Part shown: piece after piece, positions 1 through 7,531 of the stretch
Numbering within the stretch: position 1 is the first letter of the stretch
Layout of the letters: each line of letters opens with the position of its first letter
Assembly: GCF_000685315.1 (NCBI RefSeq)
Contig: NZ_ARYM01000011.1
Location: 62,001 to 126,000 of the forward strand
From: Hyphomonas polymorpha PS728
GTDB taxonomy: Bacteria; Pseudomonadota; Alphaproteobacteria; Caulobacterales; Hyphomonadaceae
Direction of reading: 5' to 3'
DNA length: 64,000 nt
Position numbers and translations under genes: made by a program
Notes under the pieces: model-generated
Seen by the model: the letters and a program-made list of their open reading frames with translations, nothing else
What the model was told of the DNA's origin: nothing
Database searches by the model: none

Positions 1-861
1 ACCGATGGAGCGCATGCAGTGGTGGATACGGCCGGGGCCAAGGCGCAGCTGCGAAATCTCGAAGCCGCGGCCTTCGCCGAGCAGCATGTTTTCCTTCGGC
101 ACGCGGACGTTCTCAAAGCGCAGATGCATGTGGCCATGCGGCGCGTCGGGCTCACCGAACACGTGCATCGGACCCACGATGGTCACACCCGGATGCGGCA
201 GCGGCACCAGGATCTGCGACTGCTGGCGGTTGACGTCCGGGCCGTTGTTCGAGCGGCACATGACGATCATGATCTTGCAGCGCGGATCGCCGGCGCCGGA
301 AGCGTAGTATTTCTCACCGTTCAGCACATACTCGTCGCCCTCCAGTTCGCACTTCATCGACACGTTCTTGGCATCCGAAGACGCCATGTGCGGCTCGGTC
401 ATCACATAGGCGGAGCGGATCTTGCCTTCGAGCAGCGGCTTCAGCCACTTCTCTTTCTGGGCCGGTGTGCCGACGCGCTCAAGCACTTCCATGTTGCCGG
501 TATCAGGCGCCGAGCAGTTCATGGTTTCCGAGGCCATCGGGTTCTTGCCCAGTTCGGCGGCGATATAGGCATAGTCGAGGTTCGACAGACCCTCGCCGGT
601 TTCGGCGTCGGGCAGGAAGAAGTTCCAGAGGCCCTGCTTCTTGGCTTCGTCCTTGGCCTTCTCGAGGCATTCGAGCTGGCCGGGGGCGTAGCTCCAGATG
701 TCCTTGTTGCCTTCGCCAAGCTTGTGGAACTCGACGCTCATCGGGTTGACGGTTTCCTCGATGAACTTCTTCACATGGTCGTAAAGCGGGCGAACGCTTT
801 CGGACATGCGCAGGTCGTTCAGCTCGGCATAGGCGTCGGGCGTGTGCTGGGTATCAGCCAT
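1..861 (-). CDS. Acyl-CoA dehydrogenase, N-terminal 287 codons (runs off left edge)
   Basis: FAD-dependent acyl-CoA dehydrogenase that should introduce or rearrange a double bond in an acyl-CoA. The window holds the start codon and 287 codons; the C-terminal helical domain lies outside. Seen: N-terminal helical domain, the MTEP flavin-contact motif at residues 154-157, and the middle beta-domain ending in [14 protein letters not shown]. These blocks match the complete paralogue at 21964-23190 ([25 protein letters not shown]), so it belongs to the long ACAD10/11-like subfamily. The ATG at 861 follows GAGAGGAAA. A 14-bp palindrome at 902-915 lies just upstream. The substrate is unknown. Confidence 0.9.
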   Translation of the reverse strand, partial: MADTQHTPDAYAELNDLRMSESVRPLYDHVKKFIEETVNPMSVEFHKLGEGNKDIWSYAPGQLECLEKAKDEAKKQGLWNFFLPDAETGEGLSNLDYAYIAAELGKNPMASETMNCSAPDTGNMEVLERVGTPAQKEKWLKPLLEGKIRSAYVMTEPHMASSDAKNVSMKCELEGDEYVLNGEKYYASGAGDPRCKIMIVMCRSNNGPDVNRQQSQILVPLPHPGVTIVGPMHVFGEPDAPHGHMHLRFENVRVPKENMLLGEGRGFEISQLRLGPGRIHHCMRSIG

Positions 862-901
862 GGCTGTGTTTCCTCTCTGGATGGGTGTGCTTGTTACTTT
901 T

Positions 902-915
902 CCCTGAGATCAGGG
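902..915. promoter_or_regulatory. Palindrome CCCTGA-GA-TCAGGG, candidate operator
   Basis: Perfect 6-bp arms around GA, 41 bp upstream of the acyl-CoA dehydrogenase start codon and in the divergent gap with the TauE-like gene. The position suits a TetR- or GntR-type repressor of a fatty-acid gene. The regulator is not identified. Confidence 0.4.
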
Positions 916-925
916 TAGCTGAGAT

Positions 926-957
926 GAGGGGGCGCGTGCAAATTCTTTCGCCCCCTC
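926..957. promoter_or_regulatory. Inverted repeat GAGGGGGCG/CGCCCCCTC upstream of the TauE-like gene
   Basis: Nine-bp perfect arms (926-934 and 949-957) around an AT-rich 14-nt loop. It lies in the divergent gap, not behind a gene, so a role in the leader of the permease mRNA or as a protein-binding site is likelier than termination. Confidence 0.35.
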
Positions 958-991
958 GTGAGGCGGAATAAAATGCGCTAAGGCGCGGAGC

Positions 992-1738
992 ATGAGCCCG
1001 GTCACCGCCCTTGTCCTGCTGATCACCATACTGATCACATCGTTCATCTCGGGCGTTTTCGGCATGGCGGGCGGTCTGATCCTGATGGCCGTGCTGACCG
1101 CGATTGTGCCAGTGGCCACCGCGATGGTCGTTCACGGCGCGGTGCAGATGGTGTCCAACGGCTACCGCGCGATCCTCTGGCGCAAGTATATCGACTGGGC
1201 GATCTTCCGCCGTTACGCCCTCGGCTCGGTTGCGGCGATCCTGCTTCTGTTCGCCATTTCCTGGCGCCCGGAAGCCACCGCCGTTTACCTGCTGCTGGCA
1301 GCCGCCGCCTTCACCGTCTGGATTCCCAAGGCCTGGATCGACATTGACGTCCAGCGCCGGGGCCAGGCGGAAGTGGCCGGTTTCCTGCTGCAGGCCATGA
1401 ATACGCTCGCCGGCGTCACCGGCCCGCTGCTGGATATCTTCTTCGCCCGCACCGTGATGGACCGGCGCGCGGTGGTCGCCACCAAGGCGATCACACAGGT
1501 GTTTGCCCATCTGGTGAAAGTGGCCTTCTGGGGCTCGGCCCTCTGGGCGGCTGAAACGATGAGCTCCCTGCCCCCGCTCTGGTTCTTTGTGGCGGCTGTG
1601 CCGCTGTCGATGCTGGGCACGACGCTGGGCGGCAAGCTGCTGGAAAGAATGACGGATATCGATTTCCGCCGCTGGATGCGCCTGCTGGTCACCGCGGTTG
1701 GCCTGTTCATGCTGGCGCGCGCTGCTGGCTGGCTCTGA
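992..1738 (+). CDS. TauE/SafE-family membrane permease
   Basis: A 248-residue inner-membrane protein with about eight hydrophobic segments and the family's repeated half structure. The first helix contains FISGVFGMAGG and the second half MNTLAGVTGPLLD, corresponding to the glycine-rich repeats of the TauE/SafE (DUF81) family. Members export or import small anions such as sulfite or sulfonates; the substrate here cannot be read. It is divergent from the acyl-CoA dehydrogenase and followed by a LysR regulator on the same strand. The ATG at 992 follows GGCGCGGAGC, a weak ribosome-binding site. Confidence 0.8.
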   Translation: MSPVTALVLLITILITSFISGVFGMAGGLILMAVLTAIVPVATAMVVHGAVQMVSNGYRAILWRKYIDWAIFRRYALGSVAAILLLFAISWRPEATAVYLLLAAAAFTVWIPKAWIDIDVQRRGQAEVAGFLLQAMNTLAGVTGPLLDIFFARTVMDRRAVVATKAITQVFAHLVKVAFWGSALWAAETMSSLPPLWFFVAAVPLSMLGTTLGGKLLERMTDIDFRRWMRLLVTAVGLFMLARAAGWL

Positions 1739-1855
1739 GACAGGCATGGCGCCGCCTTCCGGCAGCCTTGCAGAGCAAACAGGCAGGGACATCCACATCA
1801 CAGTTGCGATAATGCGCCCCGCAAGACTATTCGGCTACTTTATTTTATGAAACAA

Positions 1856-1875
1856 TATCATCACTCACCGTGATA
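1856..1875. promoter_or_regulatory. Candidate LysR-type box TATCA-N10-TGATA
   Basis: A dyad of perfect 5-bp arms sits 29 bp before the start of the LysR-type gene, inside an AT-rich stretch (TTTATTTTATGAAACAATATC). Autoregulatory LTTR sites are typically interrupted dyads of this size. The assignment is inferred from position. Confidence 0.35.
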
Positions 1876-1903
1876 ACTCTCCTGTTCCTCCCACAGGTTG
1901 GCC

Positions 1904-2797
1904 ATGAACCTTCGCGCGCTTGATCTCAATCTCCTCCCCGTGCTGGAGGCGATCTATGCCGAACGCAGCCTGACCCGGGCGAGCGAGATGCTGCACATCA
2001 CCCAGCCTGCCGTCAGCAATGCCCTCTCCCGCCTGCGCCTGCATTTTGAAGATCCTCTCTTCGTGCGCGAAGGCCGCGGCGTGAAACCCACCGCGATGAC
2101 CGAAGCGCTGATGCCGGCGGTGCGCGAAGCACTCGACAAGCTGCGCAATGGCCTTGAGCCGCGCTCGGTGTTTGAGCCCTCACGCTCCACGCGCGTGTTC
2201 AACATCTCCTGCCGCGATGCCAGCGCGCTTATCCTCGCCCCGCCCATCGCCCGCCGGCTGGAAACCCAGGCCCCCGGCATCCGCATCGCCTGGAGCCAGC
2301 TTCACCGCTCGGCCATTTCCAGCGAGCTTGCCTCCGGCCGGCTGGACCTTGCCATCGACATCCAGGACCTGCGCGGGGCAGACCTTGAGCGCGTGCTGCT
2401 CTCGTCGACCGATTACACCTGTGTCCTGGCCGCCGATCATCCTCTTGCCCAGGCGCCGCTGACTGTCGAAGGCTTCTTCAGTATGCGCCATATCGCCGTT
2501 TCCAGCCGCCGGGAGGGGCGCAGCCTGATCGAGGAAATGGCGCGTTCCATGGGCCAGCGGATCACCCCGGTCCACCGCCTCCCCCATTACCAGCCGGCTC
2601 TGGAGATCGTCCGCTGCACCCAGCTTGCGCTTGCTGCGCCAAAGCCCGTTGCGGCCGGATCGGGTCTCGCCATGCTGGAGCTGCCCTTTGATTTCCACTC
2701 CCCCGGCTCGATGCTCTACTGGCACCGGGAGTTTGCCCAGGATCCGGCGCTCACCTGGCTGCGCGGCCTGATCCGGGATATTTCCGTCACGCTCTGA
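1904..2797 (+). CDS. LysR-family transcriptional regulator
   Basis: A 297-residue regulator with an N-terminal winged helix-turn-helix (LDLNLLPVLEAIY, then LTRASEMLHITQPAVSNALSRLR at about residues 6-45) and a C-terminal periplasmic-binding-protein-like effector domain. The N-terminus is of the NodD/LeuO-like type. The ATG at 1904 is preferred over a TTG two codons upstream because CACAGG precedes it at suitable distance. It follows the TauE-like permease on the same strand, with 165 bp between them, and may control itself or the permease. The effector is unknown. Confidence 0.9.
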   Translation: MNLRALDLNLLPVLEAIYAERSLTRASEMLHITQPAVSNALSRLRLHFEDPLFVREGRGVKPTAMTEALMPAVREALDKLRNGLEPRSVFEPSRSTRVFNISCRDASALILAPPIARRLETQAPGIRIAWSQLHRSAISSELASGRLDLAIDIQDLRGADLERVLLSSTDYTCVLAADHPLAQAPLTVEGFFSMRHIAVSSRREGRSLIEEMARSMGQRITPVHRLPHYQPALEIVRCTQLALAAPKPVAAGSGLAMLELPFDFHSPGSMLYWHREFAQDPALTWLRGLIRDISVTL

Positions 2798-2804
2798 AGC
2801 CGGG

Positions 2805-4544
2805 TCAGGCCCGCCGGTATTCCTCGTCCCTTATCAGGGCGAGCCGGTCGCGCACGGTCTCTGGCTCATAGCCGAATGCCTCCAGCGACATGCCCCCCAT
2901 CTGCAGGCCGGATTCTACCGCTTCGGGCACCACATGCCCCGCTCCGGCTGCTTCCAGCTTGTCGGCATGTTCCCCGTCATGCGCGCGCGCCAGGATGAGG
3001 ATGTCCGGATGCAGCCCCCGCGCGCAGCGCACCATCGCCTCGGCCCGCTCCGGATCGTCTACGGTCACAATGAACTGATCGGCTTTGGCAATACCCGTCA
3101 GTGTAAGGATTTCCGGGCGAGAGGCATCGCCGACAAAGGCAGCAAGGCCGTCCAGCCGCGCGCGGTGGATCTTCTCCGGGTCACGGTCAAGGGCCAGCAG
3201 GGTGACGCCCTCCTGGCGCAGCACATGCGCCACCGCCTGCCCCACACGGCCATAGCCGGCGAGGATTACATGGTTCTGCAGCTCTGCAGCCTCGGTCAGC
3301 GCCATCTCGCTCGTCGCCTGGCGCCGGGAGGGCCGCCCGGCCAGCCGCCGCCCGAAATCGCCGAGCAGCGGGGTCAGCAGCATCGAGAGCCCGGCGATCG
3401 CCGCCACGAAGGCGGCCAGCTCCGGCGTCACCGCCCCGCCCGCCTGCGCGGCCGTCAGCACAACAAACGCGAACTCCCCTGCCGGCGCCAGCAGCAGCGC
3501 CGCCTCCAGTGAAACGGGATGCCCGCCGGCAAACACGCGGCAGGCCAGATAGGCAATCACCACTTTCAGGACGACCAGCCCCGCCAGCGCGGCCAGGATC
3601 CAGCCAATCTGACTGGCAATCTGCGGCAGGTTCAGGCCCATGCCCACCGTCATGAAAAAGAGGCCCAGCAGCAGCCCCTTGAAGGGCTCAAGGTCCACTT
3701 CGGTCTGATGCTTGAACTCGGTCTCCCCCACCAGCAGGCCGGCCAGAAACGCGCCCAGCGCCACCGAAAGCCCGGCGCTGTAGGTGATCGCGGCAGACCC
3801 CACCACGGTCAGCAGGGTCAGTGCCATCAGGAAGTCCCGCCCGCCGCTGGCCGCCGCCAGCCGGAATATCCGGTCCAGCAGGAAGTTCCCGATCACCCAG
3901 ATGATGGCAATGGCAATCAGTCCACGGATCAGCGCGTCCAGCAGCACCCCGCCGATATTGGCCCCGCCTTTCAGCGCCGCAAAACCGACGAAGATCAGGA
4001 TCGGCGCCACCATCATGTCCTGGAACAACAGCACGCCCAGAGAGGTGCGCCCAACAGGCTGGGCGGCCCGGCGCTCCTCCACCAGCACCTGCATCACGAT
4101 GGCCGTCGAGGAGAGCGCCAGCGCAAGGCCGATGATCATCGCTACCGCCAGATCCAGCCCCAGCGCCCAGCCCACCGCGGCAATCGCCGCTGCGCTCAGC
4201 CCGGTCTGCACCGAGCCTGCCCCCAGCACCACCCGGCGCAGCGACCAGAGACGCTGGAAGGAAAACTCCACGCCCAGAAGAAACAGCAGGAACAGCACCC
4301 CCAGCTCGGCAAAGGGCAAGGCCGCTTCCGGCTCGGTAATCGAGAAATATTCGAGGATGGGATAAGCCTGCGCAAAATGCCCGAGCGCAAACGGCCCCAG
4401 CGCGATCCCCGCCAGCATGAAGGCAATGATTGTCGGCATCTTCAGAAGCCGCAGCACCGGCACAAGGATGCCTGCCGCCAGCAGGAAGACCAGAAGATCC
4501 TTGATCAGGGTCGGGCTCGGCCCGTGTGCTACGCCATGTTCCAT
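2805..4544 (-). CDS. Kef-type CPA2 K+/H+ antiporter with RCK (TrkA-N) domain
   Basis: A 579-residue integral membrane protein. The first ~390 residues hold about a dozen transmembrane helices of the Na+/H+ exchanger fold (LFLLFLLGVEFSF; LSSTAIVMQVL), typical of CPA2 antiporters. A cytosolic Rossmann RCK domain follows from about residue 405, with the dinucleotide motif GYGRVG. KefB/KefC relatives release K+ under electrophile stress; whether this one responds to glutathione adducts cannot be told. The ATG at 4544 has AGGGGACAGG upstream at good spacing, unlike the in-frame TTG at 4550. It converges with the LysR gene with a 7-bp gap. Confidence 0.88.
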   Translation of the reverse strand: MEHGVAHGPSPTLIKDLLVFLLAAGILVPVLRLLKMPTIIAFMLAGIALGPFALGHFAQAYPILEYFSITEPEAALPFAELGVLFLLFLLGVEFSFQRLWSLRRVVLGAGSVQTGLSAAAIAAVGWALGLDLAVAMIIGLALALSSTAIVMQVLVEERRAAQPVGRTSLGVLLFQDMMVAPILIFVGFAALKGGANIGGVLLDALIRGLIAIAIIWVIGNFLLDRIFRLAAASGGRDFLMALTLLTVVGSAAITYSAGLSVALGAFLAGLLVGETEFKHQTEVDLEPFKGLLLGLFFMTVGMGLNLPQIASQIGWILAALAGLVVLKVVIAYLACRVFAGGHPVSLEAALLLAPAGEFAFVVLTAAQAGGAVTPELAAFVAAIAGLSMLLTPLLGDFGRRLAGRPSRRQATSEMALTEAAELQNHVILAGYGRVGQAVAHVLRQEGVTLLALDRDPEKIHRARLDGLAAFVGDASRPEILTLTGIAKADQFIVTVDDPERAEAMVRCARGLHPDILILARAHDGEHADKLEAAGAGHVVPEAVESGLQMGGMSLEAFGYEPETVRDRLALIRDEEYRRA

Positions 4545-4599
4545 AGGCAACCTGTCCCCTGCTTACCGGGTCCAGTAATGGCGCGCTGCTCGCGCCTTG

Positions 4600-5061
4600 T
4601 CAGCCCCGGCGTTGCCGGAAGAAATCGCGCAGCAGGTCTGCCGCCTCGGCTTCGTGCAGCGGGTCCTGCCGCCATTCGGGCCGCCAGTGACAGGTCGGCT
4701 GCTCGAAGAAACGGGGCCCATGCATCACCGCCCCGCCCTTGATGTCGGCCGCCGCAAAGATCAGCCGCCCGATCCGCGCAAAGCTGATCGCCCCGGCGCA
4801 CATCGCGCACGGCTCCAGCGTCACATAAAGGTCCAGCCCCGGCAGCCGGTAATTGCCGAGCTTCTGCGCCGCCGCACGGATCGCCACGATCTCGGCATGG
4901 GCGCTGGGGTCATGGCTGGCGACGGGGCGGTTATACCCCTCGCCGACAATCTCCCCCGTCTCCGGATCCACAACCACCGCGCCCACGGGCACCTCGCCCG
5001 CTGCCGCCGCCTCACGCGCCAGTTCCACCGCGCGGGCCATCGCCTCAACCTGTATAGTCAT
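4600..5061 (-). CDS. tadA: tRNA-specific adenosine-34 deaminase (TadA-type)
   Basis: A zinc-dependent deaminase of 153 residues. The active site is visible: H55-A-E57 and P84-C85-A-M-C88, with E57 as proton shuttle. The tail PEWRQDPLHEAEAADLLRDF resembles TadA rather than guanine or cytidine deaminases. TadA converts A34 to inosine in tRNA-Arg(ACG) and is usually essential. It sits between the Kef antiporter and a crotonase, all on the minus strand. A broader-specificity nucleoside deaminase is the alternative. Confidence 0.82.
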   Translation of the reverse strand: MTIQVEAMARAVELAREAAAAGEVPVGAVVVDPETGEIVGEGYNRPVASHDPSAHAEIVAIRAAAQKLGNYRLPGLDLYVTLEPCAMCAGAISFARIGRLIFAAADIKGGAVMHGPRFFEQPTCHWRPEWRQDPLHEAEAADLLRDFFRQRRG

Positions 5062-5136
5062 AAGGCAGCAGATTGCGTCTCAGCCCCTGAAAGTAAAGGG
5101 AAATCCGTCAACGGATTGCAGCCGGGAAGGCCCGCC

Positions 5137-5805
5137 TCACCCCTCCAGCGTCGGCGCAATCAGGTCAATCGCCGGCTGGCGCGCCAGTTTCTTGTTGCGC
5201 CCATACGCATAATTCGCAATCGGCAGCAGGCGCTCGGCCTCGGCCATCGCCGCGCTCATCACCTCGCCCGGCTCCACCACCTGGTCCACCCAGCCCACCG
5301 GCACCGCCTCATCCGGCGTGTAGAGTTTCGCCTGCGCCAGCGCCTGCGTCAGATACATCGGGTTCAGCCGCGCCCGCGGCAGCTCCACCCCGAAGCCCGG
5401 CAGCGTCATGCCATTGACCGTCTCGTTCGCGCCGATCTTGTAGGCGCCGCGCGCCGCAATCCGGCTGTCCCCGCCCAGCAGGAGGAACGCCCCCATGGCA
5501 ATCGCATGGCCCGTACACGCAATGACGATGGGCTTGTCAGAGGTAAACAGCCGGAAGGCCAGCTTGCCCCCGCCCATCACCAACCTGCGCACCTGTTCCG
5601 GCTCGGACGAAGCAAGAAACTTCAGGTCAAACCCCGCCGAAAACCGCTCCGGCCGCCCGGCCAGCACGATCACCTTCGCTGACGCTTCCGCCTCATCCAG
5701 CGCCGTATTCACCGCGTCCAGCATGGTCAGGCTGATGGCATTTGCCTTGCCATCATCCATGGTGATCACGGCAATCTCGTTCTCTATTTTAACGCTGGCG
5801 GTCAT
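5137..5805 (-). CDS. Crotonase/enoyl-CoA hydratase-family protein
   Basis: A 222-residue crotonase-fold protein, shorter than typical FadB-like hydratases. Oxyanion-hole segments are clear: FSAGFDLKFL (about 58-67) and GHAIAMGAFLLLGGDSRIA. The following helix (NETVNGMTLPGFGVEL) lacks the usual paired glutamates, so hydratase activity is uncertain; the subgroup is annotated only as crotonase/enoyl-CoA hydratase. The ATG at 5805 is preferred to a GTG at 5814 because AGGGAG is 11 nt upstream. A well-formed promoter with an operator-like palindrome lies at 5835-5863. Confidence 0.85.
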   Translation of the reverse strand: MTASVKIENEIAVITMDDGKANAISLTMLDAVNTALDEAEASAKVIVLAGRPERFSAGFDLKFLASSEPEQVRRLVMGGGKLAFRLFTSDKPIVIACTGHAIAMGAFLLLGGDSRIAARGAYKIGANETVNGMTLPGFGVELPRARLNPMYLTQALAQAKLYTPDEAVPVGWVDQVVEPGEVMSAAMAEAERLLPIANYAYGRNKKLARQPAIDLIAPTLEG

Positions 5806-5834
5806 CGGCGGCACATCTCCCTGGTTGAATCCAA

Positions 5835-5863
5835 GATAAAACTCTAGTCAGAGTAGAAATCAA
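5835..5863 (-). promoter_or_regulatory. Sigma70-like promoter TTGATT-N17-TTTATC with palindrome in spacer
   Basis: On the minus strand the -35 TTGATT (5858-5863) and -10 TTTATC (5835-5840) are 17 bp apart. The spacer contains ACTCT-GACT-AGAGT (5841-5854), a 5-bp-arm dyad. This is the layout expected for a repressor that occludes RNA polymerase at the crotonase gene. Confidence 0.5.
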
Positions 5864-5877
5864 GCCTTCGCGTTAGG

Positions 5878-6432
5878 TCAGCAGGCGAGCGGAACGAGGA
5901 ACAGCGCAGCGACCACGACCCCTTGAGCCAAGAACCACGCCGCAAGGCTCTTGCGCCTGTAATCCCGGACCACGCACACGAAAAATCCGTCAGCTGTTCC
6001 GTATTCCGGATTCTTCTCGATCACTTGGCTCATCACACCCGTGCCAGCCCCAGATAGGTACAACCGCAGCAAATGGGCCGCCACATATTGCATTCGGGTC
6101 TTGTGGGAGGCGCGTCTCAGCCACAATGTTTGAATGAGAACGGCTGCCATCATTGAAGCGAACCATTGCAACCACGCGATAGCGTGAGCTGACGTCAGCA
6201 TTCCGGAGCCACACGCCCGGATGCCGCCCCAGAGCCAGACGGCGGCAAGATACACAAAAGGAATTAGGATTATCGCGAGCAGGAAAGTTGTTAAGGCCGA
6301 AACAAGCACCAACCCCGACCACGCACTAAACGCATCCTTCGATCGCGGAACTTCCGCTGCAATCTCGGCTGCCATTTCGCGCGGTATGCCGCTGTTGAGA
6401 AGCCGTTCTTCGACGCTAGGAAACTCGCCCAT
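5878..6432 (-). CDS. Hypothetical membrane protein, lower GC than its neighbours
   Basis: Unrecognised 184-residue protein with a soluble N-terminus (FPSVEERLLNSGIPREMAAEIAAEV) and three or four hydrophobic segments, including GLVLVSALTTFLLAIILIPF and a C-terminal helix ending VVVAALFLVPLAC. Two 60-bp lines I counted are 53% and 48% GC, clearly below flanking genes, which suggests acquisition. The ATG at 6432 has GGAAGGGG just upstream; the frame continues to a TTG at 6471 that would abut rsmD. It is divergent from rsmD. No function is proposed. Confidence 0.6.
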   Translation of the reverse strand: MGEFPSVEERLLNSGIPREMAAEIAAEVPRSKDAFSAWSGLVLVSALTTFLLAIILIPFVYLAAVWLWGGIRACGSGMLTSAHAIAWLQWFASMMAAVLIQTLWLRRASHKTRMQYVAAHLLRLYLSGAGTGVMSQVIEKNPEYGTADGFFVCVVRDYRRKSLAAWFLAQGVVVAALFLVPLAC

Positions 6433-6473
6433 CCCCTTCCAATTCCCCGCCAGCTCGAATATGTGCCCCAACC

Positions 6474-7034
6474 ATGCGCATCATAGCCGGACAGCACAAG
6501 GGCCGCGCCCTCTCCGCCCCCAAGGGCATGACCACGCGGCCGACCAGCGACCGGACGCGCGAGAGCATTTTCAACATCCTCGCCCATGCGCCTTGGGCCC
6601 CGCCGCTGGAAGGCGCCCGCGTGATCGACCTGTTCGCCGGCTCCGGGGCGCTCGGCCTTGAGGCGATGAGCCGGGGCGCCGCCTTCTGCCTGTTCGTGGA
6701 GACAGACCATGGCGCGCGCGGCGCCATCCGAGACAATATCGAAGCCCTCGGCCTTTTCGGGAACACCCGGCTTCACCGCCGCTCGGCCACAGACCTCGGC
6801 GAGAAGCCCGCCGGCGTCGGCAGCCCGTTCAACATCGCCTTCCTCGACCCGCCCTATCACAAGGGCCTCGTCGCCCCCGCGCTAGACTGTCTGATAAAAG
6901 GCGCCTGGCTCAGCGAGGACGCCATCGCCATGGTCGAAACCGGCTCGGACGAAACCCTGATATTCCCCGGCTGGGAGGCCATCGACACGCGCGACTTCGG
7001 CGCCGCCCGCGTGCAATTCCTCAGGCGCGCCTAG
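6474..7034 (+). CDS. rsmD: 16S rRNA (guanine(966)-N2)-methyltransferase RsmD
   Basis: A 186-residue SAM-dependent methyltransferase that modifies G966 of 16S rRNA during 30S assembly. The sequence shows the family start MRIIAG.HKGR.L, the TRPTSDR.RE.IFNIL block, SAM motif I (VIDLFAGSGALGLEA, about 50-64) and the catalytic DPPY motif at 125-128. Length matches the family. Its TAG stop overlaps the stop of the convergent downstream gene in a shared CTAG at 7031-7034. Confidence 0.95.
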   Translation: MRIIAGQHKGRALSAPKGMTTRPTSDRTRESIFNILAHAPWAPPLEGARVIDLFAGSGALGLEAMSRGAAFCLFVETDHGARGAIRDNIEALGLFGNTRLHRRSATDLGEKPAGVGSPFNIAFLDPPYHKGLVAPALDCLIKGAWLSEDAIAMVETGSDETLIFPGWEAIDTRDFGAARVQFLRRA

Positions 7035-7444
7035 CCTACCAGATCACTCGTGATGCACTTCTTCACGCCGCGCTCGATCTTGTTGGCATGGAAGGCCGCC
7101 CCGCCGCCGACGGGCCGGAACATATAGCCCCTGGGCGCGCGCTGGCCGCGAAAGCAGGAGGTCCCGGTGCCCGGATAGGTGAAACAGGCCTCAGCCTTGT
7201 CGGTCACCTCCAGCAGGCCTTCAGACCGGTATCCCTCAAACTCATACAGCGTGCGCCCGCCCGGCTCGATACATTCGCTCCAGCGCTGGCCCGTCTGCAC
7301 CACGATGCCGGACATCTGTATACCGAACAGCTCCGCCTTCATGGCCTCTGCCGTCAGCGGCTCGTTCCCCACAGGCTTGGAATCGGCAACGGCGCCGCCC
7401 GCAACCAGCCCGCCCAAAAGAAAAGACATCAGAAAACGCTGCAT
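7031..7444 (-). CDS. Hypothetical exported protein
   Basis: A 137-residue protein with a Sec-type signal peptide (MQRFLMSFLLGGLVAGGAVA, likely cleaved near residue 20) and three cysteines in the mature part (CIEPGG, CFTYPG, CFRGQ) plus one near the end. It is probably periplasmic. I do not recognise the family. It converges on rsmD, with the two stop codons sharing CTAG. Confidence 0.7.
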   Translation of the reverse strand: MQRFLMSFLLGGLVAGGAVADSKPVGNEPLTAEAMKAELFGIQMSGIVVQTGQRWSECIEPGGRTLYEFEGYRSEGLLEVTDKAEACFTYPGTGTSCFRGQRAPRGYMFRPVGGGAAFHANKIERGVKKCITSDLVG

Positions 7445-7531
7445 GGACGTATCCTTTCCGCGCCAACTCTACCCGAAACCCCAACACGGCCAAGCCGCTT
7501 ATTCAGGCTCCGGCAAGCGGTGGTCTCCGCC

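Noticed and set aside
3519..4742. 407-codon plus-strand frame opposite the Kef-type antiporter
   Set aside because: It lies antisense to an intact, well-conserved antiporter. The product is His/Gln/Arg-rich with no domain: a GC-rich shadow frame.
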